Shown piece by piece: positions 54,605-64,000 of a stretch of 64,000 nt of DNA. The position numbers and the translations under genes were made by a program. This DNA is from Phytopythium helicoides. Its lineage: Eukaryota > Oomycota > Peronosporomycetes > Pythiales > Pythiaceae. The stretch is taken from positions 62,001 through 126,000 of the forward strand of contig JANFNE010000022.1 in NCBI GenBank assembly GCA_024867545.1. The letters run 5' to 3'. A model generated the notes under the pieces. It was not told the origin of the DNA, searched no databases, and worked only from the letters and a program-made list of their open reading frames with translations. The number at the start of each line of letters is the position of its first letter. The stretch's first letter is position 1.

Positions 54605-54962
54605 GGTTGGTAGGCTGGGAAGAGCACGCTGAGGGCGTTGGTGGCGGACTCGGCGCGTTCGGGAATGGTGAACGGGAGGAAGATCGAGGTGAATGCTTGG
54701 CTTGCCTTGTTCCATAGCTAGTTGGCGGCAAGATGCGGACATGTACGGCGTGGCGATCACGATTCCCTCCAATCCAGCGAGCACCAACACCAACCACTAC
54801 GATCTGCATTGCCATCTGGAGAACCACATCATAGCTCACTTGAGCAAAGGAAGGCGGTCAAAGGAGTGAGTCGTGTTCATTTATCTCGGCTCTCTCATGG
54901 CGAGGTATGGTAAGTTGCGAGGCTTGGCAGCTTGACGCTGACCAGCCGAGGCTGCGCTCCAA
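54605..54962. other. Spacer between small ORF and rhomboid gene
   Basis: 358 bases. The part nearest the small ORF (54605-54720) has the protein-like minus frame mentioned in that entry. The rest shows nothing recognisable. Confidence 0.35.
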
Positions 54963-55775
54963 TTAATGGAAGCGGCGCAGCACTCCGGAGCGGCGCAGGT
55001 AGGCGTAGTAGAGGCCTCCGCAGAAGGCGCCACTGAGGTGCGCGAAGTGGCCGACGCCGTCGCGGCGGTCGGTCAGCCAGGCGTACGCGTCCTTGGAGAT
55101 GAAGAGCGAGCCGGCGACCCAGGCAGGCATGGGCAAGATGCCGAAGATGAGCAGCGTCGAGTGCGGGAAGAGCAGCACGCTCATGGCCGTGATGCTGTTG
55201 ACGGCACCGCTGGCGCCGAGGTTGAAGTTGCTGCGGCCCTCGCGCTTTTGCTCGAGCACGGCGCCGAGCGAGGAGAGCACGCCGCTGGCGAGGTAGAGCC
55301 CGAGGAAGCGCTTGGTGCCGAGCACCTCGCAGATCTGATGGCCGAAGAAGTAGAGCCCGATCATGTTGGCGGCCAGGTGGCCCACCTCGGCGTGGCTGAA
55401 CGTGGACGTGAGTAGCGTGTAGTACCTGCCAGTGGCCAAGTGCTGCGGCGACGTCGTGAACTTGGTCACCATGAAGCGCTGGCCGTACGGCGAGCGCCGC
55501 GCGCGGTACCAGAACATGGTGACGACGGCGTTGGCCGCGATGAGGCTGGCGATCACGGCCTCGGGCCGTACGCCGCGCTTCTTGGCGCGCTGCCAGCCGC
55601 CCGCGCGGTAGTACTGCAGCCGCCGCTGCTCCAGGAAGACGGCGCGCGGCGGGGAAGCGCGCCACGTTGGCCCCAGCGACGTGAGGGGCGAGCGAAGCGC
55701 CGGCGCGGGACCGCGGGTGGGCGCCAGGCGCAGTGCACGCAGGGCGAGGGGGGCAGAGAGCGCTGCGCGGTGCAT
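54963..55775 (-). CDS. Mitochondrial rhomboid serine protease
   Basis: A 270-residue intronless protein. Residues 1-60 are Arg/Ala/Pro-rich and lack acids except one, as in a mitochondrial presequence. The membrane domain has six hydrophobic helices. The HxxxN motif is HLAANMIG (His133, Asn137). The catalytic serine is Ser189 in NLGASGAVNS. The catalytic histidine is His246 in GHFAHLSGAFCGG. It cleaves substrates within the membrane. It resembles the organellar rhomboids of plants and stramenopiles rather than PARL proper. The candidate small gene upstream (55798-56157) ends within a few bases of this ATG on the same strand. Confidence 0.93.
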   Translation of the reverse strand: MHRAALSAPLALRALRLAPTRGPAPALRSPLTSLGPTWRASPPRAVFLEQRRLQYYRAGGWQRAKKRGVRPEAVIASLIAANAVVTMFWYRARRSPYGQRFMVTKFTTSPQHLATGRYYTLLTSTFSHAEVGHLAANMIGLYFFGHQICEVLGTKRFLGLYLASGVLSSLGAVLEQKREGRSNFNLGASGAVNSITAMSVLLFPHSTLLIFGILPMPAWVAGSLFISKDAYAWLTDRRDGVGHFAHLSGAFCGGLYYAYLRRSGVLRRFH

Positions 55776-55797
55776 GGCGGTGGTGGGTGCGGGTCGA

Positions 55798-56157
55798 TCA
55801 CTAGCGAAGTCACGAGGCTGATCGCTTTTGTCTGGAGCGTCGGTATCGCTGCCACCTTTGGCATTTTGGATTTTGACAAAAGTTGGTACGCGAGAAACGC
55901 TGAGAACTCGTCGCGGAACTCTTCATCTTCACCTTGGAGAACTCGGTTTGCTCGTCTATAAACGTGGCAGCGACAGTGAACGCTGATGCTCGTGCGATGG
56001 CGATTCGGAGTCGGCGGGTCAACGGGTGTTGGCGCACTGCTCGTATCCATAACTTGACATTCACCACAATTGCCAACTGCGCCACTCGGTCGATGTAGCG
56101 GTGGACGGCGATGCGAATGACCTCGAAGTGCTGCAGAGAGTGACGCACTCGCTCCAT
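55798..56157 (-). CDS. Candidate small two-exon gene, 3' end unresolved
   Basis: An ATG at 56157 opens a helical, protein-like frame (MERVRHSLQHFEVIRIAVHR, then VAQLAIVVNVKLWIRAVRQH). A GTTGAC donor at 56023 and TATAG acceptor at 55956 (intron 68 bases) switch frame in the correct phase to NRVLQGEDEEFRDEFSAFLA and LLSKSKMPK, which is also strongly protein-like. After that the frame stays open into the rhomboid gene. A further 55-base intron (GTGGCA...GCTAG) would end it with TGA at 55798-55800, giving about 75 residues. I recognise no family. The first exon and intron are fairly convincing; the ending is a guess. Confidence 0.35.
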
Positions 56158-56802
56158 GCTCTAGCACTGCGGCAACCAATGCTGTTCCAAGTCAGCATTT
56201 GGATCATGAAAGGTCGTTGATGCGTCCTGATCAATAGGACGCATGAACTGTTTGTTGACTCTGTAAAAGACTTATTTTACAGGACACAAGAGTCTTGGGT
56301 CACACGTACGGGATGGATAGAGTATATAGTTGTTGCGCGCTCGTCCTTAATTCGAATCAAGACCGTACTTACACAGGATCATTTCTATAGTATAGTCATT
56401 TCTACTTGGTTTTCCAATGTAGACAATCTCAATTGCGGTGATGACTTTGCTCGGCTTCGTCCATTGACTCGGGAAGTCGATGGGTATGGTGCTTGGCTTT
56501 CGATTCTCGAGGTGCCTCGCCCCCCTCATTGATGAACGTCCGCTGTTCCAATTCCAAGGCAGCGTGAGTGGATGGAGCGATATGAGCCGCAATTCCTTCT
56601 CCTTTCATTTCATGTTCACTGTATTCACCCAACGCTTTTCAATCCCTTGCATCGATTCCCAACTCTCGTGCGTTCAACACCTAATCATCATCACCCACGA
56701 GATTTCATTTGAAAAAACATATAGCGACTAAACGCCTTGGATCACACTAATGCCCTACCACTCCTGTCTTGCCGAGTGAGACCCATCAACCACACAGCCG
56801 CC
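56158..56802. other. A/T-richer spacer with two hairpins
   Basis: 645 bases between two tentative small genes. The left part holds the two tight inverted repeats at 56220-56244 and 56261-56282. No convincing coding frame was found in the rest. Confidence 0.4.
56220..56282. repeat. Two adjacent perfect inverted repeats
   Basis: The first has 9-base arms ATGCGTCCT (56220-56228) and AGGACGCAT (56236-56244) with a 7-base loop. The second has 8-base arms CTGTAAAA (56261-56268) and TTTTACAG (56275-56282) with a 6-base loop. Both arms are exact. Possibilities are a structured RNA, a terminator/processing signal, or a small inverted-repeat element. Confidence 0.55.
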
Positions 56803-57140
56803 TTACACCTTCTTCAGGATGATGTTCAGCTGGTTGTACAGCGACTCCTCCTTCTTCTTGTCGATCGATGCCTGCATCTTCTCCAGGCGCGCCACCATCT
56901 TGCTCTTTGTGGCCTCATCAAATCGGTCGAGGTGGTCGAATGACTGCAGGATTTTGGTTCTCGCACACCCACTCCCTATCCAAATCCTACGGAACACGTC
57001 TAAGTCTGCTACCACCCCAAGATACACATTATAGTTCTGTCACTCTGGACTCCCACTCGGTGTCCATCCAAATGCGCTTGACGTTCAATGGAAGCCCAGG
57101 CGTTTGTTGCCAACTTGCAGAATCTCGCAGTACCCGACAT
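56803..57140 (-). CDS. Candidate small two-exon protein
   Basis: The last exon 56943-56803 encodes 46 residues with clear protein character: SFDHLDRFDEATKSKMVARL then MQASIDKKKEESLYNQLNII and a stop, preceded by a good CTGCAG acceptor. An ATG at 57140 (MSGTARFCKLATNAWASIE) ending at a GTGGGA donor after 57057 joins it in phase, through a 113-base intron, giving 74 residues. The helical, Lys/Glu-rich C-terminus suggests a small structural or assembly factor, but I recognise no family. The terminal exon is more secure than the first. Confidence 0.4.
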
Positions 57141-58014
57141 CTGCTCAATTTCATTGTCAATTCACACGGAACGAAGCTGTTTGTAAGAACGATCGTGTAG
57201 AAGCCAAAGGGTCTTCACGGTCACCCACGCATTGCTACTGCAGCAGCTGCCATTACCATTGGAACCGCTTCGATGGCCACCAAGTCGATTTCGGTGAGCA
57301 TTGCTGACTCAATTGCCTTTCATCGAGTGGCTCCAGCTGTCAGTAGCCGCAGAAGTCCATCGTTCGGAAGGGATCTTTTGGCGCCTTCAATGCCGATGAA
57401 ACGATTCGACAAAATTGACTAAGTGGCTGTCATGCCACTATGGCATGGCTCCAGTCACGTAAAGAAGAGGTTTGCTCGACTGTCGGAGTTCGTCCTTCCC
57501 ATCTGTTGCGCACAGCAGGGCGCCTCAATGATTGCCATCCCACAATAGCCCCACGTGAACAGCAATCACACCGCAATCCAGGAAGCACGCTGGTCAGCAC
57601 TGCATGCCGATCCCAGGAGCGCGAGCATGATATGGTGCTCGCGAGCGTCGTGACCCGCAGGGGAGTCACCTGAGGCAACTCGTATCCTGCAGCTCTCCAT
57701 GTCGATTTTTGCTTGCTCTCCGGCTGGCGGGTGATCTCGCTCTGTATAGTTGAGTCCGGTTCGCACAAGCCGGACTTGAACCTACCAATCAGAGGGTCCC
57801 ATCCGGATCTTCACCCCACTATGACCCATACAAACTCCAAGATACTGTCTTTCAGAACCGTAGAGACCACACGGCAACGAGAACCACCCCGGAAACCATC
57901 TGTCGTAGCTCTTTGGCCACATGACAAGCAGGAGGCACGCGTCCGGCGTGGCGTGGCCGCTCACCTCGACACTTTGGCTTTGGTCCGCCAAGAAGCAGAA
58001 GGCAGTCGCTCCCG
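57141..58014. promoter_or_regulatory. Spacer upstream of the AA17-like gene
   Basis: 874 bases. It contains CCAAT at 57785-57789 (230 bases before the ATG), a 7-base hairpin CATGCCA/TGGCATG with 3-base loop (57431-57447), and a 10-base palindrome GCTCGCGAGC (57637-57646). No reliable gene was seen. Confidence 0.35.
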
Positions 58015-59349
58015 ATGTTGCAGCGAGCGCTGGCACTCGGTGCGGCAGCCGCGAGCCTCGCGGCGTCGTTGGCGAGTGCGCACACGTGGATCGACTGCTT
58101 CGACACGGACAGGTCCAAGATCTACGACCAGAGCGCGTCCTACATCTTCGGCGGCTCGGGAGGCAACGGATTCTGCGAGGGATATGGCGCAGGCTACCCT
58201 GGACGCGGAGACACCAACATCGGCACCGAATACACCTACAAGATGCTGCTGAACGAGGTCGAGGCGGGCGTCGCCGTCTGCCAGAGCGTCGCGGCAGACA
58301 CCTACTCGGACTGGCGCACACGCATCTCGGTGGCGCCGGGCACGCAGATCTACTACGCCTACCTACCCAACGGCCACATCGCCAAGGACAAGAAGGGCAT
58401 CGGTACACAGCACGGCGTCTACTGGACTGGCGTCCCCGGTACCTCGCTCTCCACCACCAACGACATGACGGCCGACAACCTCATCAACGGCTTCACACTC
58501 AACTACGACGACGGCAACTGCGGAGAGACCTACGACTACTACGGCAACCCTAGTGGTCGTGCGGGTGACGGCAAGCCGTGCATCGGCTACTTCACCATCC
58601 CCGAGGGCACGGCCGCGGGCATCTACAACATGGTCTGGTACTGGACCTTCTACTTGCCGGACGGCTCCTACGCGGACGCATCGCTCGCCAAGGGCTACTT
58701 CGGTGCGTCATACTCAACGTGCTTTCAGGTCGAGGTGACGGGGGCCAGTGGAAGTGCGGCCACTGCCGCGCCCGCAGTAACGACTGCTGCACCTGCGGTC
58801 ACTACTGCAGCTCCTGTGGTCACAACTGCCGCTCCTGCTGTGACCACTGCAGCCCCTGTTGCTGCAACAGCGGCCCCGGAGGTCACTACGGCTGCCCCTG
58901 CTGCGACTACTGCAGCCCCGGCCGATACTACAGTCGCTCCTGCTACGACAACCGCTGCTCCGACAGCGGTGTCTAGCACTGATGCGTCTTCGGCCACGGC
59001 CACAGACGCTCCCACCGCCACGATTGCAACCGAAAGCCGTTCGCTTGACTTCAACTCGCTTGGGTCCAGTGGCGCGAGCAGTGTTGGAACGGTGCATGCT
59101 GTCTCCGACAGCTCGAACTCGACCGACGGCAGCTACGCTGGAGCAACTGTTGGCAGCGATGACACCGTAGAGACTATCACGACATCAGCTCCATCAACGT
59201 CGACACCGTCCTCAGGCTCATCGTCCGGTGGGGACATCAACGTGGAAGTGAAGAGCAACAATGCTGCCAGATTGAATGGCGGCGCCTCTTGGCTGAAGGC
59301 AGCTACCACTGCTGTTATTGCCTCGGTGGTTTTTCAAGTGTTTGTCTAG
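58015..59349 (+). CDS. AA17-like secreted LPMO candidate with GPI-type tail
   Basis: A 444-residue intronless protein. The signal peptide (1-22) ends ASLASA, so the mature chain starts at His23 (HTWIDCFDTD), as required for the copper histidine brace of lytic polysaccharide monooxygenases. His121 (YLPNGHIAKD) or His133 could be the second brace ligand, and aromatic residues near YFGASYSTCFQVEV could be axial. Eight or so cysteines suit an extracellular fold. The overall pattern resembles oomycete family AA17, whose members oxidise pectin. Residues about 246-320 are AVTTAAP repeats, a mucin-like linker. A hydrophobic C-terminus (TTAVIASVVFQVFV) after small residues indicates a GPI anchor. Confident of secretion; family assignment is from memory of motifs. 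Confidence 0.75.
   Translation: MLQRALALGAAAASLAASLASAHTWIDCFDTDRSKIYDQSASYIFGGSGGNGFCEGYGAGYPGRGDTNIGTEYTYKMLLNEVEAGVAVCQSVAADTYSDWRTRISVAPGTQIYYAYLPNGHIAKDKKGIGTQHGVYWTGVPGTSLSTTNDMTADNLINGFTLNYDDGNCGETYDYYGNPSGRAGDGKPCIGYFTIPEGTAAGIYNMVWYWTFYLPDGSYADASLAKGYFGASYSTCFQVEVTGASGSAATAAPAVTTAAPAVTTAAPVVTTAAPAVTTAAPVAATAAPEVTTAAPAATTAAPADTTVAPATTTAAPTAVSSTDASSATATDAPTATIATESRSLDFNSLGSSGASSVGTVHAVSDSSNSTDGSYAGATVGSDDTVETITTSAPSTSTPSSGSSSGGDINVEVKSNNAARLNGGASWLKAATTAVIASVVFQVFV
58755..58968 (+). repeat. 21-base coding repeat, about ten copies
   Basis: Units encode seven residues of the form A-V-T-T-A-A-P with substitutions. They build the Thr/Ala/Pro linker between the catalytic-like domain and the Ser-rich tail of the AA17-like protein. 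Synonymous variation between units shows the array is not brand new. The region is a probable O-glycosylation site. Confidence 0.75.
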
Positions 59350-59491
59350 ATCAATGCTGCGTGATTCGGTGTTTGTTGTTAGTATTAGTGAGTGCCGTGG
59401 GTGCCATACCCCTATAAACCGCATCAATTGGAGTCGTTCAATGTGTTACTGAGTTGTTCTTGCTCTTTACATTTACGCACGCCTCATCTTC

Positions 59492-62400
59492 TCACCGCCT
59501 CAGCCGACGAACTGTCGATATGTGGGTTCTCCCTGCTGAGTCAACTCCTAATCTCCGCGAGTTTACCAGGGGACCCGACGTTGAGCGTTTGCTTAAGGCC
59601 TGTGCATACGGAGTTGTGAACATTACATGTGCCGGCAGTGTAGTAGGTGTCCGAAGGCGCGGCCGGGGCTCTGGAGACGAAGCGTTTCGCAATGCGTCTT
59701 CTAGTGCTTGTAACTTTAGCTGCTGGCGTGATTTGGGCACTCTAGTCTGTCGACTAGTACTTGTGAGTCGCGTTGCGCAGGCCAAAGAGAGCGGGGTTGT
59801 CACCTGCCGGCGTGCTGAAGAGCTTTTGGAGTTGGGAGTATTGGCAGCGAGATTGGAAGACCGCTTTTTCTTCTCTGTTTCGGAAGCGAAACCTCGCTGT
59901 CGCATCACCTCAACAAAAGCATCTACATTGTGGAGATCAACAGGTTTTCGGGAGGGTGACACTGGATAAGCGCAGGCTGGAATGACAACTCGAAAGACAA
60001 TCGTTGGTTGCCCGCTATCAGCGAAAGAGTCAGTTGCAGCGAGCGCTACCAACGACGAAGATGCAAGATCCATCTCGACGCGGTGGACGCGAGTGTTCTG
60101 TGCCATTCCTCTTCGGATTTCTTCAATGCCGAGGTCAGAAAAGCGTTGAACGCCACTTAGACTAAGGACTCGAATACTTTCTGGAAGCGAAGAGAGGAAC
60201 TTCCCGATGATTTGAGCGCCAGAGTCGGTGATATTGTTGTCATCTAACTGCACTTCAATGAAGCGAGCATCGGATACTTTGAGTTTCCACAAAACCTGTT
60301 CGAGGTCTGCATCGTGTAGTCGAAGCTGCCGAAGGGACAGGACATCGCCATCCACAGTAGCATCACGTCGGTCGAACTCACCTTTACAGCCAAGAAGATT
60401 CCCACCCGCCTCTGTTTGTGTCACAAATGTGGATTGCTGCTGTTGTTGCTGCTTTTCTGCATGCAAGTCAATCACCTTGAGCAGGAGCTGTCGTCTTGCG
60501 ATGCTTGAAATATCACAATATGCTTCGCCATGAGTATGTTGAGTTCGATTGTTTTGGCCTTGTTGCTGCTGAAGTTGTTGGATGGAGCTCTTCAAATCGT
60601 CTACTTCGCGCGTCAGCAACTGAATTCCGGTCTGAAGTGCTGACGATTCCTCCTTAGCACGCCAAGTGAGCTCTCGGTTCTTGCTCATGTATTCTGCAAG
60701 TTTGCTGATGAGAAGCGCTTTGCACTTCTTCTTAGCCGCACTTCCTTGAGCAAGCTGAAGAAATACGTTGATTTTGCTTCGGTTCAGATAGGTTTCTCCA
60801 CTTGAATCTTCGGGATGCGCACTGAGCGCCATAACGCGACCATCGTCGCTCTCGAGGTCCTCACTTTGATTGTCGCTTGGTTTGGGATTTATAGAGTTTA
60901 TTTTGTTGGAAACCATTACGATGCGGAAGGGCGAAAACGAGGCCTTGGATCTTTTGCCTCGGAGTACTGCAGCTGGTGCTACCCCATTGACAACATAGTC
61001 GATAAGTACAGGTATTGGGGAGATTTCAGAAAGTAGCTTGGTACTTAGCGGTGTCTCGAGTACGAATTTTTGTCTGGCGAGACAAAGATACGAGAGTGGA
61101 GACGGAGTGGGATCGCAACCATTGTCACTGACCCAAGATGCCTGCATTTGTTCAATGGCACTCTTGAGTATCGCATTCGACTCGCATGCTCCTTGGTATT
61201 TATCACTGAGATCATCGAGTTGCCGCATAAGAGATGGCAGAGATTGCATCAAAACGCCTAGCGCTCGATTTGCTCGATCACTGTTTTCGAGGAAGTAGAA
61301 GTCAGTTGTTAATCAGCAAATTAGCGAGCAGCAAGCCTGAAACGTACCGCGATTCTTCAATTCGACAAATTTTATCTGTTAACGCTGTAACGCGAGAACT
61401 CGACCTGGAGACCTCTTGCGGCTGTCCACGACTTGCGCCTCTTGCTTTCGTGCCATTCCGTCTGGGAACTTTACTCAACAACTCATTGAATGCGTGTTTC
61501 ACTTCCATATACGCTTTTGTCTTCTCATTTAAGTCTGCTTCTAATAGTCGAATGCGGTTGTTAAGCTGGTCAAGGATTTTGTCAGTCATGAGCGCATCCA
61601 TCGAGAAACAACAATCACTTCGAAGTAGTGAAAGCAATACCATTTCGATTTGCTTGGTGCCGTCGCCATGTTGGATATCAAGCTCAAGTTTCGCTTCAGC
61701 GGCGCGAAGTGCAGCTGTCATATGAATCAACTTGTCGTGTGCATCGCTTACCTCGGCCTCCATTCTAGCTCGTTCACAATGAGCCTCTTCAACCTCTCTG
61801 TTTGCATAGTCAACCGTTTGCTGTTGATCGAGAGCTTGCTGCGACGACTCATTTAGACTCTGTTCCAGTGTCTGGCATTTGTGCTCCCAGAGACGCAGTT
61901 TGTTCTCGTACTCTGCGATTTGGGCCGAGCACGCACTTGATGAGACCAATTTCTCCTGTAAATCGTTCACCTCCCCTTGCAGCGACTCTATTTTCTCTTG
62001 AGCCACCACATATCTGCTGCTGAGTGCGTCATGAGCGTTTATAATGTCGTTCAGCTTCGTTTCCGTCGACGTTAGGGCTCTTTGAACTAAATCTAGTCGT
62101 TGATGTAAGCTATCTCGCTCTTGCACAAGACCCGCGTTGATCAACCTGGCTTCTTTCAATTCCTTTAGCTCCTTATCCAGCACCTCTGACAACTGCATCA
62201 AGAACACACTTCCAGTTATCTATTTCATGTGATGGTTGTTAGAGGACATTGACTTACTTTCTGGTTTTTTGCGACTAGCTCGGCAATCCGTAATTCATTA
62301 GCCTTACGCGCAGAGAGATTATATCCATCGGCTACTTCTCGATCTAGCCGTCTAAATGACTCTTCAAGCGCAAGCTTTTCGTTGTGAGCGTGGGTGAGTT

Positions 62401-62906
62401 CAAATTTCATTTGATTCAGCTCATCAAGAAGATGCTGGCGCTCTGTCTGCTCGTGATAGGGATATTTTTGTTAGGAGATACATGAGCATAGAAGTTAGCC
62501 AGAGTACTCGAGGTAGTTTTTGCTCACCGCCCACTCAGTGCTTTCATCATTGTTGTTGCTTGCAATACTGCCCTGAAGCTTATTGAGAGCAAAGTTACGA
62601 CGGCTACCCGCGGCATGTTGACGAGCAGCATTGCGCTGCTTTCTCGGTGAGGGCTTGCCGGTAGTCCTGGCGGTGCATCCAACGCAGTTTGGTTGAGTCA
62701 AAGTCATTCAAAGCATCACTCAAAATCACACAAAGACACCTAGTCATCGTGGATGCTGGGGCACCTTCGACACACAGCTGACTAGTCTTTTCTTGTATAA
62801 CGTCGGTGCGGTACGTATCGTCGTAGATCGAATCGATGCTAGACGTGCTACCAGTTTGTGGCTCTTCCGCGCCTAGTAGTGTCGACGCATCCATGGCCGA
62901 TTGCAT
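59492..62906 (-). CDS. Coiled-coil protein with C-terminal leucine-rich segment
   Basis: Exons are 62906-62740, 62666-62528, 62446-62258, 62192-61348 and 61280-59492 with introns of 65-81 bases, giving 1042 residues. All phases agree. Residues about 105-440 are heptad-rich coiled coil (LSEVLDKELKELKEARL; EKIESLQGEVNDLQEKL). The middle is globular, followed by a short coiled coil with poly-Gln tracts. About residues 760-850 look like two or three leucine-rich units (LSLRQLRLHDADLEQVLWKL; RFIEVQLDDNNITDSGAQII; IRVLSLSGVQRFSDLGIEEI). The basic tail is Ser/Arg-rich. This architecture resembles centriolar or flagellar scaffold proteins; no family is recognised. It overlaps nothing on the plus strand and is divergent from the MORN gene. 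Confidence 0.75.
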
Positions 62907-63038
62907 CAAAGCAAACCAAACACGTAAGCAGCAAGTCTGCTTTGAGTCGCAATTGAGAACTTGTTACTTTTTGCTATTTCTGGGTCTTTCGCAGCAGTCA
63001 ATGGACCGAATCACACACACCATATTGACGGATAGATC

Positions 63039-64000
63039 ATGTACAAGTCAGCGCTGGACCCTAGTGGCGCACTCGCGTTCTCGTTCGATCCACTACGACC
63101 ATTGCACGCGGACAAAGACTCGCTGCTCCAGTGGCCCGAATTTCCATACAAACAAGTCGTGCTCGATCGGGTGGTATCGAAGTCTATTGCTCGAGGATGG
63201 ACGAGACCATCGGTTGAGGCCGTCGCTGGAGCTTTGCTAACCGCACATGGAGATGAAACGCTTGCTTTATTCGAGCTAGAGCAGCACCGGGCAAGGAGAG
63301 ATGATGGCAGCGCTTTCAGTGGTACGGATGATGATGCAGAAGGATGGGGATTTCTGGAGAGCCGCTTTTCAAAAGAGCGAGACGCTTTCCGAGAAGCCAA
63401 ACGGCTGTATCTGAAACAGCAGAAAGCTGCAGTAGCAGCCATCTTGGACGGCATTGCCAACAGAAAGCAAGCGGTTGCTGAGCTGGAGGCTCATAAGGCA
63501 TGGAAGGAGCGGCAGATCATCAAGCGATATCCTGATGGGAGCAAGTATGATGGTGACGGCGTTACCGTGAATGACGTGCAGATCCCTCATGGTAGCGGGA
63601 CGCTTTGGGTTCCAGAGAAGCCGGTGTATGGCACCGGACATCTCACAGATATGAAGCGGGTGCCCAGGTATGTTGGTGCGTGGATGGACGGTCTCAAGCA
63701 TGGAGAAGGAACATACTACTGGGCAACCGGAGAGTCGTGGCGCGGGCATTTTGTACGCGACGAAATGCATGGGAAGGGAACTTTCACTTCTAGCATAGCA
63801 GACGAGGGCGACGAGAAAGGAATGGAGCGCATCCGATACTACAATCGCAGTCAACACATTTGCTGGGGAGACGAACTTGTGCCTGGTTGTCGTGTTCGCC
63901 TTCGTGAAAGCCACCGTTCAGCGCCTTCTGAAATGGTCGGAGCTGTCGCCATACCATCTTTACAAGACGAAGATGAGACGAATGGTTCCGGAAAGATCAA
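63039..64000 (+). CDS. MORN-repeat protein, 3' end outside window
   Basis: An open frame of 320 codons from an ATG at 63039, cut by the right edge. The N-terminal 165 residues are helical and charged with no recognised domain; a coiled coil spans about 115-165. At least two MORN repeats follow: YVGAWMDGLKHGEGTYYW and GESWRGHFVRDEMHGKGTF, with an irregular earlier unit GSKYDGDGV...PHGSGTLW. MORN repeats bind phospholipids or act as protein spacers in membrane-cytoskeleton and flagellar complexes. The start is the first ATG in frame. It lies 132 bases from the divergent coiled-coil/LRR gene. Confidence 0.85.
   Translation, partial: MYKSALDPSGALAFSFDPLRPLHADKDSLLQWPEFPYKQVVLDRVVSKSIARGWTRPSVEAVAGALLTAHGDETLALFELEQHRARRDDGSAFSGTDDDAEGWGFLESRFSKERDAFREAKRLYLKQQKAAVAAILDGIANRKQAVAELEAHKAWKERQIIKRYPDGSKYDGDGVTVNDVQIPHGSGTLWVPEKPVYGTGHLTDMKRVPRYVGAWMDGLKHGEGTYYWATGESWRGHFVRDEMHGKGTFTSSIADEGDEKGMERIRYYNRSQHICWGDELVPGCRVRLRESHRSAPSEMVGAVAIPSLQDEDETNGSGKI

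Noticed and set aside
57713..58252. Plus-strand 179-codon frame overlapping the AA17-like start
   Set aside because: Out of frame with a clear signal-peptide gene and of Arg/Thr-rich shadow composition.
1..64000. tRNA, rRNA, CRISPR arrays, transposons or prophage
   Set aside because: No diagnostic sequence was seen by eye; a tRNAscan or repeat search could still find a small or degraded copy.

Overview
The window is nuclear DNA of a eukaryote. The best fit is an oomycete (Phytophthora/Pythium-like stramenopile). About 30 closely packed genes lie on both strands. Most multi-exon genes have short GT-AG introns (roughly 50-85 bases, a few longer). Exons are GC-rich. The orthologues are eukaryotic (TMEM43, PNO1, TRAPPC11, WASH1, CCR4, WDR90/POC16, MscS-like, SMYD). 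Two features point to oomycetes in particular: a secreted protein resembling AA17 copper monooxygenases, and an AP2-like/IQ-motif fusion. I see no rRNA, tRNA, CRISPR, insertion sequence or phage gene. Exon structures were built by hand from splice signals, reading phase and family conservation. Each model is in frame from ATG to stop unless stated.

Layout. 1-4.3 kb: a membrane-anchored surface protein cut by the left edge, a long spacer, and a stand-alone dethiobiotin-synthetase-like P-loop protein with a four-copy repeat upstream. 4.8-8.8 kb: a polytopic membrane protein and two tandem CadD-type cation transporters. 8.8-17.6 kb: TMEM43, PNO1, a small four-exon roadblock-like gene, TRAPPC11 and a mitochondrial glyoxalase II; the last two share a 166-base promoter. 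17.7-21 kb: four tandem intronless Mpv17/PMP22 paralogues. 21-30 kb: the AP2-like/IQ protein, WASH1 and a CCR4-type deadenylase. 30-39 kb: a PH-PH-TBC protein in 15 exons, an MscS-like channel, and a zinc-less MDR oxidoreductase in 10 exons. 38.8-46.7 kb: a nucleotidyltransferase fused to a drug/metabolite transporter, a SMYD-type SET protein, and a PTEN-like phosphatase. 46.8-53.3 kb: WDR90/POC16. 53.5-57.2 kb: mitochondrial cyclophilin, a small ORF, a mitochondrial rhomboid, and two tentative small genes beside RNA-like hairpins. 58-64 kb: the AA17-like protein with a GPI-type tail, a coiled-coil/LRR protein, and a MORN-repeat protein cut by the right edge.

This is not an operon; most neighbours are unrelated. 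Some themes recur: membrane traffic (TRAPPC11, WASH1, PH-TBC), mitochondria (Mpv17 array, glyoxalase II, cyclophilin, rhomboid), RNA and ribosome metabolism (PNO1, CCR4), and centriole/flagellum biology (WDR90, possibly MORN and coiled-coil/LRR). The most novel items are the nucleotidyltransferase-transporter fusion, the AP2-like/IQ fusion, the TBC protein with degenerate catalytic fingers, the four-gene Mpv17 array, and the noncoding repeat and hairpin elements.
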